The position numbers were made by a program, and so were the translations under genes. Below the pieces are notes generated by a model. That model was given only the letters and a program-made list of their open reading frames with translations, was not told where the DNA came from and did no database searches. DNA of 56,898 nucleotides from an uncultured Pelagibacteraceae bacterium (GTDB lineage: Bacteria; Pseudomonadota; Alphaproteobacteria; Pelagibacterales; Pelagibacteraceae), in assembly GCA_902569735.1 (NCBI GenBank), contig CACFVE010000006.1, positions 1 through 56,898 on the forward strand, given 5' to 3'. This document shows positions 34,376-42,783 of the stretch, one piece after another (positions within the stretch are counted from its first letter, which is position 1; each line of letters opens with the position of its first letter).

Positions 34376-35476
34376 ATGATGATTAAAAAAAATACCTCAA
34401 TGTATAAAGATACTCAGTATTTTAAAAACAAAAAAATAATAATTACAGGTCATACTGGATTTAAGGGATCATGGTTAGCTTTGTGGTTAAATTCTCTTGG
34501 AGCTAATGTATTGGGATTATCAAAAAATGTGCCAACAAAACCATCACATTTTAAAACTTTAAATCTTGAAAAAAAAATAAAATCAAAAAAAATAAATTTA
34601 ATAGATTTGAACAAACTAAAAAAAATTATTTATAATTTTAAACCTGACTATATATTTCATTTGGCAGCTCAATCTATTGTGAAGAAATCATATGTTGAAA
34701 CTAAAGAAACTTGGGAGTCCAATTTAATTTCTACTATTAATTTATTAGAAACTTTAAAAAAAATAAAAAAAAAAACAACTGTAATTATTATTACGAGTGA
34801 TAAAGTCTATAAGAATATTGAGACAAAAAAGGGTTATAAAGAAACTGATAGATTAGGAGGCCTAGATCCTTATGGAGCCTCAAAAAGTGCAACGGAAATT
34901 GCTATTCAATCATACATAAACTCTTTCTTTTACAACAAAAAAGATTATGTAAGGATTTGTACTGCGAGGGCAGGCAATGTTATTGGTGGCGGAGATTGGT
35001 CACCAGATCGATTGATACCTGATTGCATGAGATCTTGGTCAAAAAATAAAGTTGTGAAGATTAGAAATCCTAAATCTACAAGACCTTGGCAACATGTTTT
35101 AGAAGTAATATTTGGATACTTAAACTTAGCTATAAATCTTAATTTGAACAAAAAACTACATGGCCAATCTTTCAATTTTGGCCCAAAAAATCAGAACTAT
35201 AAAGTAAGCGAAGTTTTACTTGAAATTAAAAAAATCTGGCCTGCAATTAAATGGCAATATGAAAAAAAGAAAAATTTTAAAGAAAACCAGTTACTTAATC
35301 TCAATAGCCAAAAAGCGAAGAAGATTTTGAAATGGCAGCAGACAATGAGTTTTAAAGATCAAATTAAAATGCTTGTAGAATGGCACCAATTTTATAATAA
35401 AAACAAAAAATACACTATCGCCAAATCTATAGAACAAATTAATGTTTATAGAAATTTAGTGTTTAAAAAGAAATGA
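34376..35476 (+). CDS. rfbG: CDP-glucose 4,6-dehydratase
   Basis: The 366-residue SDR has the NAD site ITGHTGFKGSWLALWL, HLAAQSIV, the YGASK catalytic pair near residue 163 and the long TARAGNVIGGGDWSPDRLIPD segment that is diagnostic of RfbG. It turns CDP-glucose to CDP-4-keto-6-deoxyglucose. Its stop overlaps the ATG of rfbF by four bases, the usual pairing although with the order reversed from Salmonella (rfbF then rfbG). The keto product could be aminated or reduced by the neighbours. Confidence 0.9.
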   Translation: MMIKKNTSMYKDTQYFKNKKIIITGHTGFKGSWLALWLNSLGANVLGLSKNVPTKPSHFKTLNLEKKIKSKKINLIDLNKLKKIIYNFKPDYIFHLAAQSIVKKSYVETKETWESNLISTINLLETLKKIKKKTTVIIITSDKVYKNIETKKGYKETDRLGGLDPYGASKSATEIAIQSYINSFFYNKKDYVRICTARAGNVIGGGDWSPDRLIPDCMRSWSKNKVVKIRNPKSTRPWQHVLEVIFGYLNLAINLNLNKKLHGQSFNFGPKNQNYKVSEVLLEIKKIWPAIKWQYEKKKNFKENQLLNLNSQKAKKILKWQQTMSFKDQIKMLVEWHQFYNKNKKYTIAKSIEQINVYRNLVFKKK

Positions 35477-36162
35477 AAGTTGTAATATTAGCAGGTGGAT
35501 TAGGCACTAGGTTAGCTGAGTATACAAAAACTATTCCTAAACCAATGGTAAAAATTTTAAGCGTTCCAATTATTGAAAGAATAATAAGACATTACAATAG
35601 ATTCGGTTTTGAAGATTTTTTAATAGCTGGTGGATATAAACAAAATGTTCTTAAAAAATTTTTTAAAAATAAATTAAGAGATCTCAGTATTAAAGTTATT
35701 GATACTGGAAAAAAAACAATGACAGGAGGAAGAGTAAAAAGATTGGAAAAATATCTTAAAAACGATAGGTTTATGCTTACTTATGGAGATGGCTTATCAA
35801 ATGTTAATTTAAAAAAGCTTCTAAAATTTCATTCTAAAACAAAAAACTATGTAACTTTAACAGCGGTTAGACCCCCAGCGAGGTTTGGCGGAATAAAAAT
35901 AAAAGGAAAAAAAGTAAAATATTTTAAGGAAAAATCTCATTTAGATGAAGGATGGATTAATGGTGGTTTTTTTGTGATGGAGCCAAAAATATTTAATTTT
36001 TTAAAAGATGACAATACAATTTTAGAGAGTTTCCCTTTAGAAAATATTTGTAAAATTAATAAGTTAGGAGCATTTAAACATAACGGCTTCTGGCAGTGTA
36101 TGGATACCAAAAGAGATAAACAGCTTTTAGAGCAAATTATTAAAAAGAAAATTTTTAATTAG
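35473..36162 (+). CDS. rfbF: Glucose-1-phosphate cytidylyltransferase
   Basis: This nucleotidyltransferase of 229 residues opens with VVILAGGLGTRLAEYTKTIPKPM and contains LTYGDGLSNVNL (metal-binding Asp), RPPARFGGI and WINGGFFVMEP, all typical of RfbF. It makes CDP-glucose for RfbG. It is a little shorter than the usual 257 residues, chiefly in the region after residue 130, but the motifs are intact. Confidence 0.88.
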   Translation: MKVVILAGGLGTRLAEYTKTIPKPMVKILSVPIIERIIRHYNRFGFEDFLIAGGYKQNVLKKFFKNKLRDLSIKVIDTGKKTMTGGRVKRLEKYLKNDRFMLTYGDGLSNVNLKKLLKFHSKTKNYVTLTAVRPPARFGGIKIKGKKVKYFKEKSHLDEGWINGGFFVMEPKIFNFLKDDNTILESFPLENICKINKLGAFKHNGFWQCMDTKRDKQLLEQIIKKKIFN

Positions 36163-36163
36163 A

Positions 36164-37057
36164 TTGAAAAAAAAAATTTTAATAGTTGGATCGTCAGGAT
36201 TTCTTGGAGTCAACTTTATAAATACTTTGAGCAAGATACCTGGATTTACCATTCATGCAATGGTTCATAAAAAAAAATATTTAAATATAAGAAATACTAA
36301 AATTAAATATATTTTTGGAGATATTTGTAATTACAATAAATTAGAAAAAAACATTAAAATATCTTACGATTTTGTTTTTAACTTTTCTGGCAACATAAAT
36401 CATAAAAAAAATCAAGAAACTTATAAAGTACATTTCTTAGGTATAAAAAATTTAATTAAGATTATAAAAAAGACTAAATCAAAATCGCTTATTCAAATAG
36501 GTAGTAGTTTGGAGTATGGTGATAGTATATCTCCCCACAATGAAAGTTTAGTTTGTAAGCCTATATCTTATTATGGGAGAGCCAAGTATTTAGCTACATC
36601 TGAAATAAAAAAAAAATTAAAAAATTATGTAATACTTAGGCCTTATCAGATATACGGCCCCCAGCAGAAGCTTGATAGACTCATTCCAATGATTATCAAC
36701 TCATGTCTTAAAAACAAATCATTTCCTTGTAGTGAAGGTTCGCAATTGAGGGATTTTTTATATGTAGATGATTTTAATAATTTATTAATCAAAATCATCA
36801 AAAAGAAAAAAATTAAAACTGGGATTTATAATGTTGGTTCTGGAAAGCCAATTAAAGTTAAAAAGATAATTAATTTAATTCTTGAATTAACACTTAAAGG
36901 CAAACCTCTTTTTGGAAAATTAAAAATGAGAAAAGACGAAATACAAGTATATTATCCAAATATAAAAAAAGTTAAAAAATATTTTCAGTGGTCACCAAAA
37001 ACAAATGTTCTTTTAGGTTTAAAAAAAACAATCAGATTTTATGCAAAAAAAAGATAA
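36164..37057 (+). CDS. NAD-dependent epimerase/reductase of the SDR family
   Basis: This 297-residue extended SDR starts at a TTG one base after rfbF; no ATG precedes the dinucleotide-binding GSSGFLGVN motif, so TTG is the only reasonable start. The YGRAK catalytic pair lies near residue 137 and YGPQQKLDRLIP and FLYVDDFN follow. By position it should act on CDP-4-keto-6-deoxyglucose, as a reductase or epimerase like the last enzymes of the CDP-dideoxyhexose branch. No RfbH 3-dehydrase is in the window, so a dideoxy sugar is not supported. Exact product unknown. Confidence 0.78.
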   Translation: MKKKILIVGSSGFLGVNFINTLSKIPGFTIHAMVHKKKYLNIRNTKIKYIFGDICNYNKLEKNIKISYDFVFNFSGNINHKKNQETYKVHFLGIKNLIKIIKKTKSKSLIQIGSSLEYGDSISPHNESLVCKPISYYGRAKYLATSEIKKKLKNYVILRPYQIYGPQQKLDRLIPMIINSCLKNKSFPCSEGSQLRDFLYVDDFNNLLIKIIKKKKIKTGIYNVGSGKPIKVKKIINLILELTLKGKPLFGKLKMRKDEIQVYYPNIKKVKKYFQWSPKTNVLLGLKKTIRFYAKKR

Positions 37058-37826
37058 TGCACTAGTAAGCGTTATTGTAAATTGTCATAATGGTGAGCAA
37101 TATTTAGAAGAGTGTATTAAAAGTGTAATCAACCAATCTTACGAAAATTGGGAATTGATCTTTTGGGATAATTGTTCTTCAGATAATAGCAAATTAGTAC
37201 TTGAAAAATTTTCAGATAAGAGAATAAAATATTTTAGATCAAACAAATTTTTAAATCTCTACAACGCCAGAAATCTTGCAATAGAAAAGTCAAAAGGAGA
37301 ATATATCGGTTTTTTAGATACAGACGACTTTTGGGAAAAAGATAAAATTAATATTCAAGTTAAATTTTTTAATAAACACAAAGATTATGAAATCGTATTT
37401 TCAAATTATTATCTTATTAAAGAAAAACAAAAAGTCAGAACAATTAAACACAAGTTAATATTACCATCGGGAAAAATTACTCAAAATTTATTAAATTTTT
37501 ATTCAATTGGAATATTAACTACTTTAGTCAGAAGAAATATTTTTAAAATATATAAGTTTAACAAAGATTACAATATAATAGGTGATTTTGATCTTTTTAT
37601 AACTCTCAGTCAAAAATTTAAAATTGGGAGCATTCAAGAACCTCTTGCCTCATATAGAGTGCATTCATCAAACTACTCATCTCAAAATCTTGAAACTCAC
37701 ATAAAAGAGTTAAAAAGTTGGATAAATATTAACGATCAAAGGTTAAGACAAAAAGGTTACAATGTTAACCAGCAAAAATTTTTTTTATTAAAATTAAAGA
37801 TTAAATCATTTTTTAATATTAAATAA
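37041..37826 (+). CDS. Family 2 glycosyltransferase
   Basis: This GT-A enzyme of 261 residues has SVIVNCHNGEQYLEECIKSVINQSYENWELIFWDNCSSDNS, the metal-binding DTDD near residue 97, and a GDFDLF segment near residue 180. It overlaps the SDR gene upstream by 17 bases and is the last plus-strand gene of the island; the next gene, tRNA-Val, faces it from the opposite strand after 14 bases. It has no membrane anchor. Donor unknown. Confidence 0.88.
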   Translation: MQKKDNALVSVIVNCHNGEQYLEECIKSVINQSYENWELIFWDNCSSDNSKLVLEKFSDKRIKYFRSNKFLNLYNARNLAIEKSKGEYIGFLDTDDFWEKDKINIQVKFFNKHKDYEIVFSNYYLIKEKQKVRTIKHKLILPSGKITQNLLNFYSIGILTTLVRRNIFKIYKFNKDYNIIGDFDLFITLSQKFKIGSIQEPLASYRVHSSNYSSQNLETHIKELKSWININDQRLRQKGYNVNQQKFFLLKLKIKSFFNIK

Positions 37827-37840
37827 ACTTAAAATTTAAT

Positions 37841-37915
37841 TGGTGGGCGTGATAAGAATCGAACTTATGACCTCTACGATGTCAACGTAGCGTTCTACCA
37901 TTGAACTACACGCCC
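37841..37915 (-). tRNA. tRNA-Val (anticodon GAC)
   Basis: The minus strand folds to a full cloverleaf: acceptor GGGCGTG/CACGCCC, anticodon stem CTACG/CGTAG with loop TTGACAT (anticodon GAC at 37881-37883), a TTCGATT loop, discriminator A and an encoded CCA. It reads GUC and GUU. It lies ten bases downstream of the FkbM gene on the same strand and may be cut from that transcript. It marks the right end of the sugar run. Confidence 0.96.
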
Positions 37916-37925
37916 TTATTTATAA

Positions 37926-38816
37926 TTATAATTCCCTCTCAAATACATAATTATAAATTTTATTCATCCTTAAATCTTTATAATCAGCAAGGTCTTCAGC
38001 ACGTTTTTTGTGTTTGAAAATAAAATTATTTTCCTTCATAGTGTTTAAAACTGATTCAAGCTGTTCTTGAAAATTTTCATTCAATTCTATTGAGAAACTT
38101 TTTATTTTAGGATTTTGAAGATGTTTTGAAGCTCCTTGTAGTATTAAATGTTCTATTCCATCAACATCGATTTTTATATAATTGGGAACACTTAAAATAT
38201 TGTTATCTATAAGATAATTTATAGTAGTTCCATAAATCTTATAGCTATTCGCTGGATCAAATGATTTTCCTTCAAAATTATAATTTTCTCCCCAAGTATG
38301 CAAAGCTACTCCTTCAATAAATTTTTCTTCTTTAAAAATTTTATATTTATTCTCAATATTTGAAAGCGGGAATTGATTAATCTTAATTTTTTCTTCTAAT
38401 TTATTTATAGAAATATTTCTTGTAAGTATTCTAAGATTACTTGTGGAAGGTTCAAAACTTACTACCTCTATATTCGAATATTTTAAGGAGGCATAAATAG
38501 AGTAAATACCTATATTTGCACCTATATCCCAAAAAATTATTTTATCTTCTTGTTCTTTAAAACTATCTATCCACTCCAAAGTCTCCGGTTCCTTAGTAAA
38601 AAATTCGTTTACAAGTCTATTAGTAATATAATTCGGAGCAAAAAATTTAACTTCTTTATCTAAAATTTTTATTTTCTTATAAGAATCATTTTCTATAAAT
38701 TCAGAAAACCATATCAAAAAACTTCGATTAATAATCTTATGAAAAAAAATATCTAAAATTCTTAATATTTTATAGATTAGGTATGAAAGTTTTTTTACCA
38801 TTATATTTGAAAACAT
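37926..38816 (-). CDS. FkbM-family methyltransferase
   Basis: The 296-residue protein has the FkbM core: WDIGANIGIYSIYAS (SAM-binding motif I, near residue 100), VSFEPSTSNL, and IKIDVDGIEHLILQGA, with the family's conserved DxxGxE-type triad near residue 217. FkbM enzymes methylate sugar or polyketide hydroxyls using SAM. It is the only coding gene of the island on the minus strand, opposite to the main run. AAGGA lies about 11 bases ahead of the chosen ATG; a second ATG five codons in is possible. tRNA-Val follows closely. Confidence 0.88.
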   Translation of the reverse strand: MFSNIMVKKLSYLIYKILRILDIFFHKIINRSFLIWFSEFIENDSYKKIKILDKEVKFFAPNYITNRLVNEFFTKEPETLEWIDSFKEQEDKIIFWDIGANIGIYSIYASLKYSNIEVVSFEPSTSNLRILTRNISINKLEEKIKINQFPLSNIENKYKIFKEEKFIEGVALHTWGENYNFEGKSFDPANSYKIYGTTINYLIDNNILSVPNYIKIDVDGIEHLILQGASKHLQNPKIKSFSIELNENFQEQLESVLNTMKENNFIFKHKKRAEDLADYKDLRMNKIYNYVFEREL

Positions 38817-38859
38817 ATATCATATTTTCCTTGTTCATTGAAAAAACATGAATATTCTT

Positions 38860-38877
38860 AAATTTCTCAAGAAATTT
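38860..38877. repeat. Inverted repeat between FkbM gene and 5S rRNA
   Basis: AAATTTCT and AGAAATTT form perfect eight-base arms around a two-base centre. The site lies in the 128-base gap between the FkbM start and the 5S gene, upstream of the 5S promoter. It could be an operator for the divergent FkbM gene; no function is shown. Confidence 0.35.
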
Positions 38878-38911
38878 TCCTATTTAAAGTCGCTAATTCA
38901 CATATTTTTTA

Positions 38912-38940
38912 TTTACAAAAATTATTTTAAATACTATAAG
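38912..38940 (+). promoter_or_regulatory. Promoter of the separate 5S rRNA gene
   Basis: TTTACA (38912-38917) and TATAAG (38935-38940) are exactly 17 bases apart, and the mature 5S sequence begins five or so bases after the -10 box. Transcription would therefore start at, or within a base or two of, the 5S 5' end, so little or no 5' processing would be needed. This supports independent transcription of 5S. Confidence 0.65.
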
Positions 38941-38944
38941 ACTT

Positions 38945-39062
38945 TGCCTGGTAATTATTGCGAAGGGGCCACACCCGATCCCATCTCGAACTCGGAAGTT
39001 AAGTCCTTCAGCGCCGATGGTACTTTGTCTTAAGACATGGGAGAGTAGGACGTTGCCAGGCT
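38945..39062 (+). rRNA. rrf: 5S ribosomal RNA
   Basis: About 118 bases long. The ends pair (GCCTGG with CCAGGC) and the conserved loops are present: CGAAGGGGCCACACCCGATC, CCATCTCGAACTCGGAAGTT and GCGCCGATGGTA. No 23S sequence lies upstream; the 37 kb before it is a sugar island. The annotation as an isolated 5S gene is secure; that the 16S-23S genes lie left of the window is expected from SAR11 genomes but not seen here. An ORF that runs across its start is not credible. Confidence 0.96.
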
Positions 39063-39070
39063 TTTAAATT

Positions 39071-39196
39071 ATGAAAATAGCAAGCTCACTAAAGTCATTA
39101 AAAAAAAGGGATCTTAACTCTAAACTAGTTAAGCGAAGAGGAAAACTTTACGTGATAAATAAAAAAAATCCAAGATTTAAAGCTCGCCAAGGCTAA
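39071..39196 (+). CDS. rpmJ: Ribosomal protein bL36
   Basis: This 41-residue basic protein (starts [14 protein letters not shown], ends NPRFKARQG) is the alphaproteobacterial form of L36, which lacks the zinc-binding Cys/His set of the classic 38-residue type. It starts nine bases after the 5S gene and has no Shine-Dalgarno, so it probably shares the 5S promoter or is read from a very short leader. It is too short for most ORF calls. It binds 23S rRNA in the large subunit. Confidence 0.95.
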   Translation: MKIASSLKSLKKRDLNSKLVKRRGKLYVINKKNPRFKARQG

Positions 39197-39217
39197 TATT
39201 AATTAAAGCATTTATTC

Positions 39218-40315
39218 ATGATAGTAGGATCAATTAAAGAAGACTTATCGTTAGAAAAAAGAGTTTCAATTACACCTGAAACTGCAAAAAATATTATTAA
39301 TCTTGGGTTAAAAATATGTATAGAAAATGGTTATGCAAATCATATTGGAATTCGAGACGAAGAATATAAAAATGTTGGTGTAGAAATAAAAAGTTCTCCG
39401 AAAGAAGTTTTAGATAATTCTAATTTATTAGTAAAAGTTAACTGCCCTTCTGAAAAAGAAATCTCAAATTTAAAAGATAAAACTATTTTAATTGGAATGT
39501 TTAACCCTTCCAAAAACCAAAATAAATTAAAAGAAATTTTTAAAAAAAACATCGATATTTTTTCTTTAGAATTACTTCCAAGAATTACAAGAGCACAATC
39601 AATGGACGTTTTATCATCTCAAGCAAATTTAGCGGGATACAGAGCAGTAGTTGAGGCAATTTATGAATATGAAAAAGCAGTTCCTATGATGATGACAGCT
39701 GCAGGAACAGTTCCAGCAGCAAAAGTTTTAGTTATTGGTGCTGGAGTAGCGGGACTCCAAGCTATTGCAACAGCAAAAAGATTGGGAGCTATAGTATCGG
39801 CTACAGATGTAAGAGCAGCTTCCAAAGAACAAGTTGAAAGTTTAGGAGGAAAATTTTTAACAGTAGAAGGTTCAGAAAATTTAGAAACAAAAGGGGGATA
39901 TGCTAAAGAAGCCGGAGAAGATTTTAAAAAAAAACAAGCTCAAGTTTTAGAGAAAGCTGCATCTAATAGTGACATAATCATCTGCACAGCGCTTATTCCT
40001 GGCAAGCCAGCACCTAGAATTATTAATGAAAAAATGATTGATAATATGAAACAAGGATCAGTAATTTTTGACCTTGCAGTTATTCAAGGTGGAAATGCTG
40101 CTTATTCAGAAGTGGATAAAACAGTAATTAAGAAAGGGGTTAAAATTATTGGGATAGGGAATGTTATGAATAAATTACCCATTACTGCATCAAGTTTATA
40201 TGCAAAAAATATATTTAGTTTTATCAGGAATTTATACAGCAAAGAAAAAAAAGAATTTGTTTTAAACACGGAAGATGAAATAATTAAGAATACTTTAATA
40301 AAGAAAGAGAATTAA
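39218..40315 (+). CDS. pntAA: NAD(P) transhydrogenase subunit alpha, NAD-binding part
   Basis: The 365-residue soluble domain I opens with the alanine-dehydrogenase-like IVGSIKEDLSLEKRVSITPET and holds LPRITRAQSMDVLSSQANLAGY and the NAD-binding VIGAGVAGLQAIATAKRLGA motif. It binds NAD(H) and works with PntAB and PntB to use the proton gradient for NADPH production at the inner membrane. pntAB follows immediately, and the split alpha subunit is the alphaproteobacterial form. Confidence 0.95.
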   Translation: MIVGSIKEDLSLEKRVSITPETAKNIINLGLKICIENGYANHIGIRDEEYKNVGVEIKSSPKEVLDNSNLLVKVNCPSEKEISNLKDKTILIGMFNPSKNQNKLKEIFKKNIDIFSLELLPRITRAQSMDVLSSQANLAGYRAVVEAIYEYEKAVPMMMTAAGTVPAAKVLVIGAGVAGLQAIATAKRLGAIVSATDVRAASKEQVESLGGKFLTVEGSENLETKGGYAKEAGEDFKKKQAQVLEKAASNSDIIICTALIPGKPAPRIINEKMIDNMKQGSVIFDLAVIQGGNAAYSEVDKTVIKKGVKIIGIGNVMNKLPITASSLYAKNIFSFIRNLYSKEKKEFVLNTEDEIIKNTLIKKEN

Positions 40316-40627
40316 ATGGAAATAGATCCTTTTATATTTAGATTTAGCATATTTATTTTATCAATTTTCGTAGGGTATTACGTTGTATGGAGTGTGACCC
40401 CCTCTTTGCATACTCCTCTTATGTCTGTAACTAATGCAATTTCTTCAGTGATTATAGTTGGAGCAATAATTGCGGCCTTAGCAAGTTCATCAAGCAATAT
40501 TTTTGAAACTTCTAATGTGTTTGGTTATTTAGGAATTATTTTGGCTTCAGTGAATATATTTGGTGGTTTTCTAGTAACCCAAAGAATGCTTCAAATGTAT
40601 AAAAAAAAGAAAAAAAATAAAAAATGA
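40316..40627 (+). CDS. pntAB: NAD(P) transhydrogenase subunit alpha, membrane part
   Basis: This 103-residue protein has about three membrane helices (residues 7-25, 40-60, 70-92) with TPSLHTPLMSVTNAIS and a lysine-rich cytoplasmic tail. It forms part of the proton channel of the transhydrogenase. Its ATG follows the pntAA stop without a gap and its TGA overlaps the pntB ATG. Confidence 0.94.
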   Translation: MEIDPFIFRFSIFILSIFVGYYVVWSVTPSLHTPLMSVTNAISSVIIVGAIIAALASSSSNIFETSNVFGYLGIILASVNIFGGFLVTQRMLQMYKKKKKNKK

Positions 40628-42021
40628 TATCTCCTAATTTATCAGCAATATTTTATTTAATTTCAGGAATACTTTTTATTCTTGCTTTAAGGGGCTTATC
40701 TTCTCCAGAAACATCTAGACAGGGTAATTTGTTTGGAATTTTGGGAATGATAATTGCTATTTCAGTTACTTTTTTAACTGTGGGAAATTTTTCTAATGCA
40801 ATGAATTACGTTCTAATATTTTTAGTTATTGGAGGAGCTATCGGAGCTTTCATTGCATTTAAAATACCTATGACTGCTATGCCAGAGTTAGTGGCAGGTT
40901 TTCACAGTCTTGTTGGTTTAGCTGCAGTTTTTGTAGCTATATCAGCTTTTTTAAATCCACAAGCTTTTAATCTTGGATCACCTGGAAATATAAAACTAGC
41001 AAGTTTGATTGAAATGTCGATCGGAGCAGCGGTAGGGGCAATTACTTTTTCAGGATCAATAATAGCTTTTTTAAAACTTCGAGGAATAATGTCAGGATCG
41101 CCAATTATATTTTTAGGTCAACATTTTATTAATTTATTATTAGGGATATTTATTATTGTATTAATTTATTTCTTATGTGAAACACAGTTAGATAATTTCT
41201 TTTGGGGAATGATCGCAGCATCTTTCTTAATAGGTGTTTTATTAATTATTCCGATTGGTGGAGCGGATATGCCAGTGGTAATTTCAATGTTAAATTCTTA
41301 CTCTGGTTGGGCTGCTGCTGGAATTGGATTCACTTTAGAAAATACTGCTTTAATTATAACAGGAGCTTTAGTCGGATCTTCAGGAGCAATACTATCCTAT
41401 ATAATGTGCAAAGGTATGAATAGATCATTTTTTAGCGTCATACTAGGAGGATTTGGAGGTGATACAACTGTTAACGAAGAAAAGAAGAAAGATCAAAAAC
41501 CTGTAAAGAGTGGTAATGCAGAAGATGCAGCATTTCTACTTAAAAATGCTTCTTCTGTAATCATAGTACCCGGATATGGTATGGCAGTAGCTCAAGCTCA
41601 ACATGCCTTAAGAGAAATGGTTGATGCTTTAAAAAAAAATGATATTAAAGTTTCTTATGCTGTGCACCCAGTAGCTGGAAGAATGCCAGGGCATATGAAT
41701 GTTTTATTAGCTGAAGCAAATGTTCCTTATGATGAAGTTTTTGAATTAGACCAAATTAATAATGATTTTGCTAATACTGATGTAGCATTTGTAATAGGGG
41801 CTAATGATGTTACAAACCCTGTAGCTAAAACTGACCCTCAAAGTCCTATCTTTGGAATGCCAGTTTTAGATGTGGAAAAATGTAAGTCAGTTTTATTTGT
41901 AAAAAGAAGTTTATCCCCGGGTTACGCTGGAGTAGATAATGAACTTTTTTATAGAGAGAATACTATGATGTTGTTTGCTGATGCTAAAAAAATGACGGAG
42001 GATATTGTTAAAAATATTTAA
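40624..42021 (+). CDS. pntB: NAD(P) transhydrogenase subunit beta
   Basis: The 465-residue protein has eight or nine N-terminal membrane helices with MPELVAGFHSLVGLAAVFV and GADMPVVISMLNSYSGWAAA, then a soluble NADP-binding domain (IVPGYGMAVAQAQHALREM, HPVAGRMPGHMNVLLAEA, GANDVTNPVA). It completes the proton-translocating enzyme. Transaldolase, an enzyme of the pentose phosphate pathway, follows after two bases. Confidence 0.95.
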   Translation: MISPNLSAIFYLISGILFILALRGLSSPETSRQGNLFGILGMIIAISVTFLTVGNFSNAMNYVLIFLVIGGAIGAFIAFKIPMTAMPELVAGFHSLVGLAAVFVAISAFLNPQAFNLGSPGNIKLASLIEMSIGAAVGAITFSGSIIAFLKLRGIMSGSPIIFLGQHFINLLLGIFIIVLIYFLCETQLDNFFWGMIAASFLIGVLLIIPIGGADMPVVISMLNSYSGWAAAGIGFTLENTALIITGALVGSSGAILSYIMCKGMNRSFFSVILGGFGGDTTVNEEKKKDQKPVKSGNAEDAAFLLKNASSVIIVPGYGMAVAQAQHALREMVDALKKNDIKVSYAVHPVAGRMPGHMNVLLAEANVPYDEVFELDQINNDFANTDVAFVIGANDVTNPVAKTDPQSPIFGMPVLDVEKCKSVLFVKRSLSPGYAGVDNELFYRENTMMLFADAKKMTEDIVKNI

Positions 42022-42023
42022 AT

Positions 42024-42725
42024 ATGCCTAAAACAAAAATATTTTGTGATATCGCTGACAGCAAAACAATTAAAGAGTTTAATAAAAAAACAATTGTTGA
42101 TGGTTTTACTACTAATCCCAGTTTAATGCGAAAAGCAGGAGCAAAGAGTTATGAAAAATACTCAAAACTTCTTCTAAAAATTTGTAAAAAGAAACCAATT
42201 TCATTAGAGGTTTTTTCAGATAATATTAATGAAATGGAAAAACAGGCATTAATTATAAATACCTGGGGAAAAAATATTTATGTAAAAATTCCTGTAATTA
42301 ATAGCAAAGGAAAATTTACTGGACAGTTAATAAAAAGATTAAATAAAAAGAAAATTAAGCTCAATATTACTGCTGTTTATACAGTTTCTCAGGTAAAAAA
42401 AATTAACAAGTGTCTTGATAACAGGACAAAGTCTATAATTTCTATTTTTTCAGGTCGTATGGCCGATGCGGGAAAAGATCCAGTTCCAATTATAAAAAAA
42501 GCTGTTCAAATAACAAATGGGAAAAATAGAGTTGAGATTCTTTGGGCTAGCACGAGAGAGCCCTATAATTATGTCCAGGCTCAAAAACTAGGTTGTCAAA
42601 TCATAACCGTACCTCCAAAAATTATTGAAAAAATCTCTAATTTTGGAAAATCTTTTGATCAACTAACCAAAGATACTGTAAAGGGTTTTTTGGTAGATAG
42701 CAGGAAATCAAATTTTAAAATATAA
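42024..42725 (+). CDS. tal: Transaldolase (short TalB/FSA-type)
   Basis: The protein has 233 residues in the single-barrel transaldolase/fructose-6-phosphate aldolase family, with IFCDIADSKTIKEF, DGFTTNPSLMRKAG, the Schiff-base lysine in YVKIPVI, and NITAVYTVSQ. It moves dihydroxyacetone units between sugar phosphates. It is in one run with the transhydrogenase genes, suggesting joint control of NADPH and pentose supply. Transketolase is encoded further right in this window. Confidence 0.85.
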   Translation: MPKTKIFCDIADSKTIKEFNKKTIVDGFTTNPSLMRKAGAKSYEKYSKLLLKICKKKPISLEVFSDNINEMEKQALIINTWGKNIYVKIPVINSKGKFTGQLIKRLNKKKIKLNITAVYTVSQVKKINKCLDNRTKSIISIFSGRMADAGKDPVPIIKKAVQITNGKNRVEILWASTREPYNYVQAQKLGCQIITVPPKIIEKISNFGKSFDQLTKDTVKGFLVDSRKSNFKI

Positions 42726-42745
42726 GATTATTTTAAATTAAGATA

Positions 42746-42774
42746 TTGACAATTTTATTAGAAATCATTACTAA
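42746..42774 (+). promoter_or_regulatory. Promoter of the cobalamin riboswitch transcript
   Basis: A perfect TTGACA (42746-42751) is followed after 17 bases by TACTAA (42769-42774), a weak -10. A start near 42781 would place the riboswitch at the very 5' end of the RNA, which fits. Confidence 0.5.
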
Positions 42775-42783
42775 GAAATCATA

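Noticed and set aside
38848-39033. Open frame of 61 codons ahead of rpmJ
   Set aside because: Its second half reads through the conserved 5S rRNA sequence and covers the 5S promoter; nothing in the protein looks real.
41202-41423. Short frame within pntB on the plus strand
   Set aside because: Lies wholly inside pntB in another frame, with no ribosome-binding site or family resemblance.
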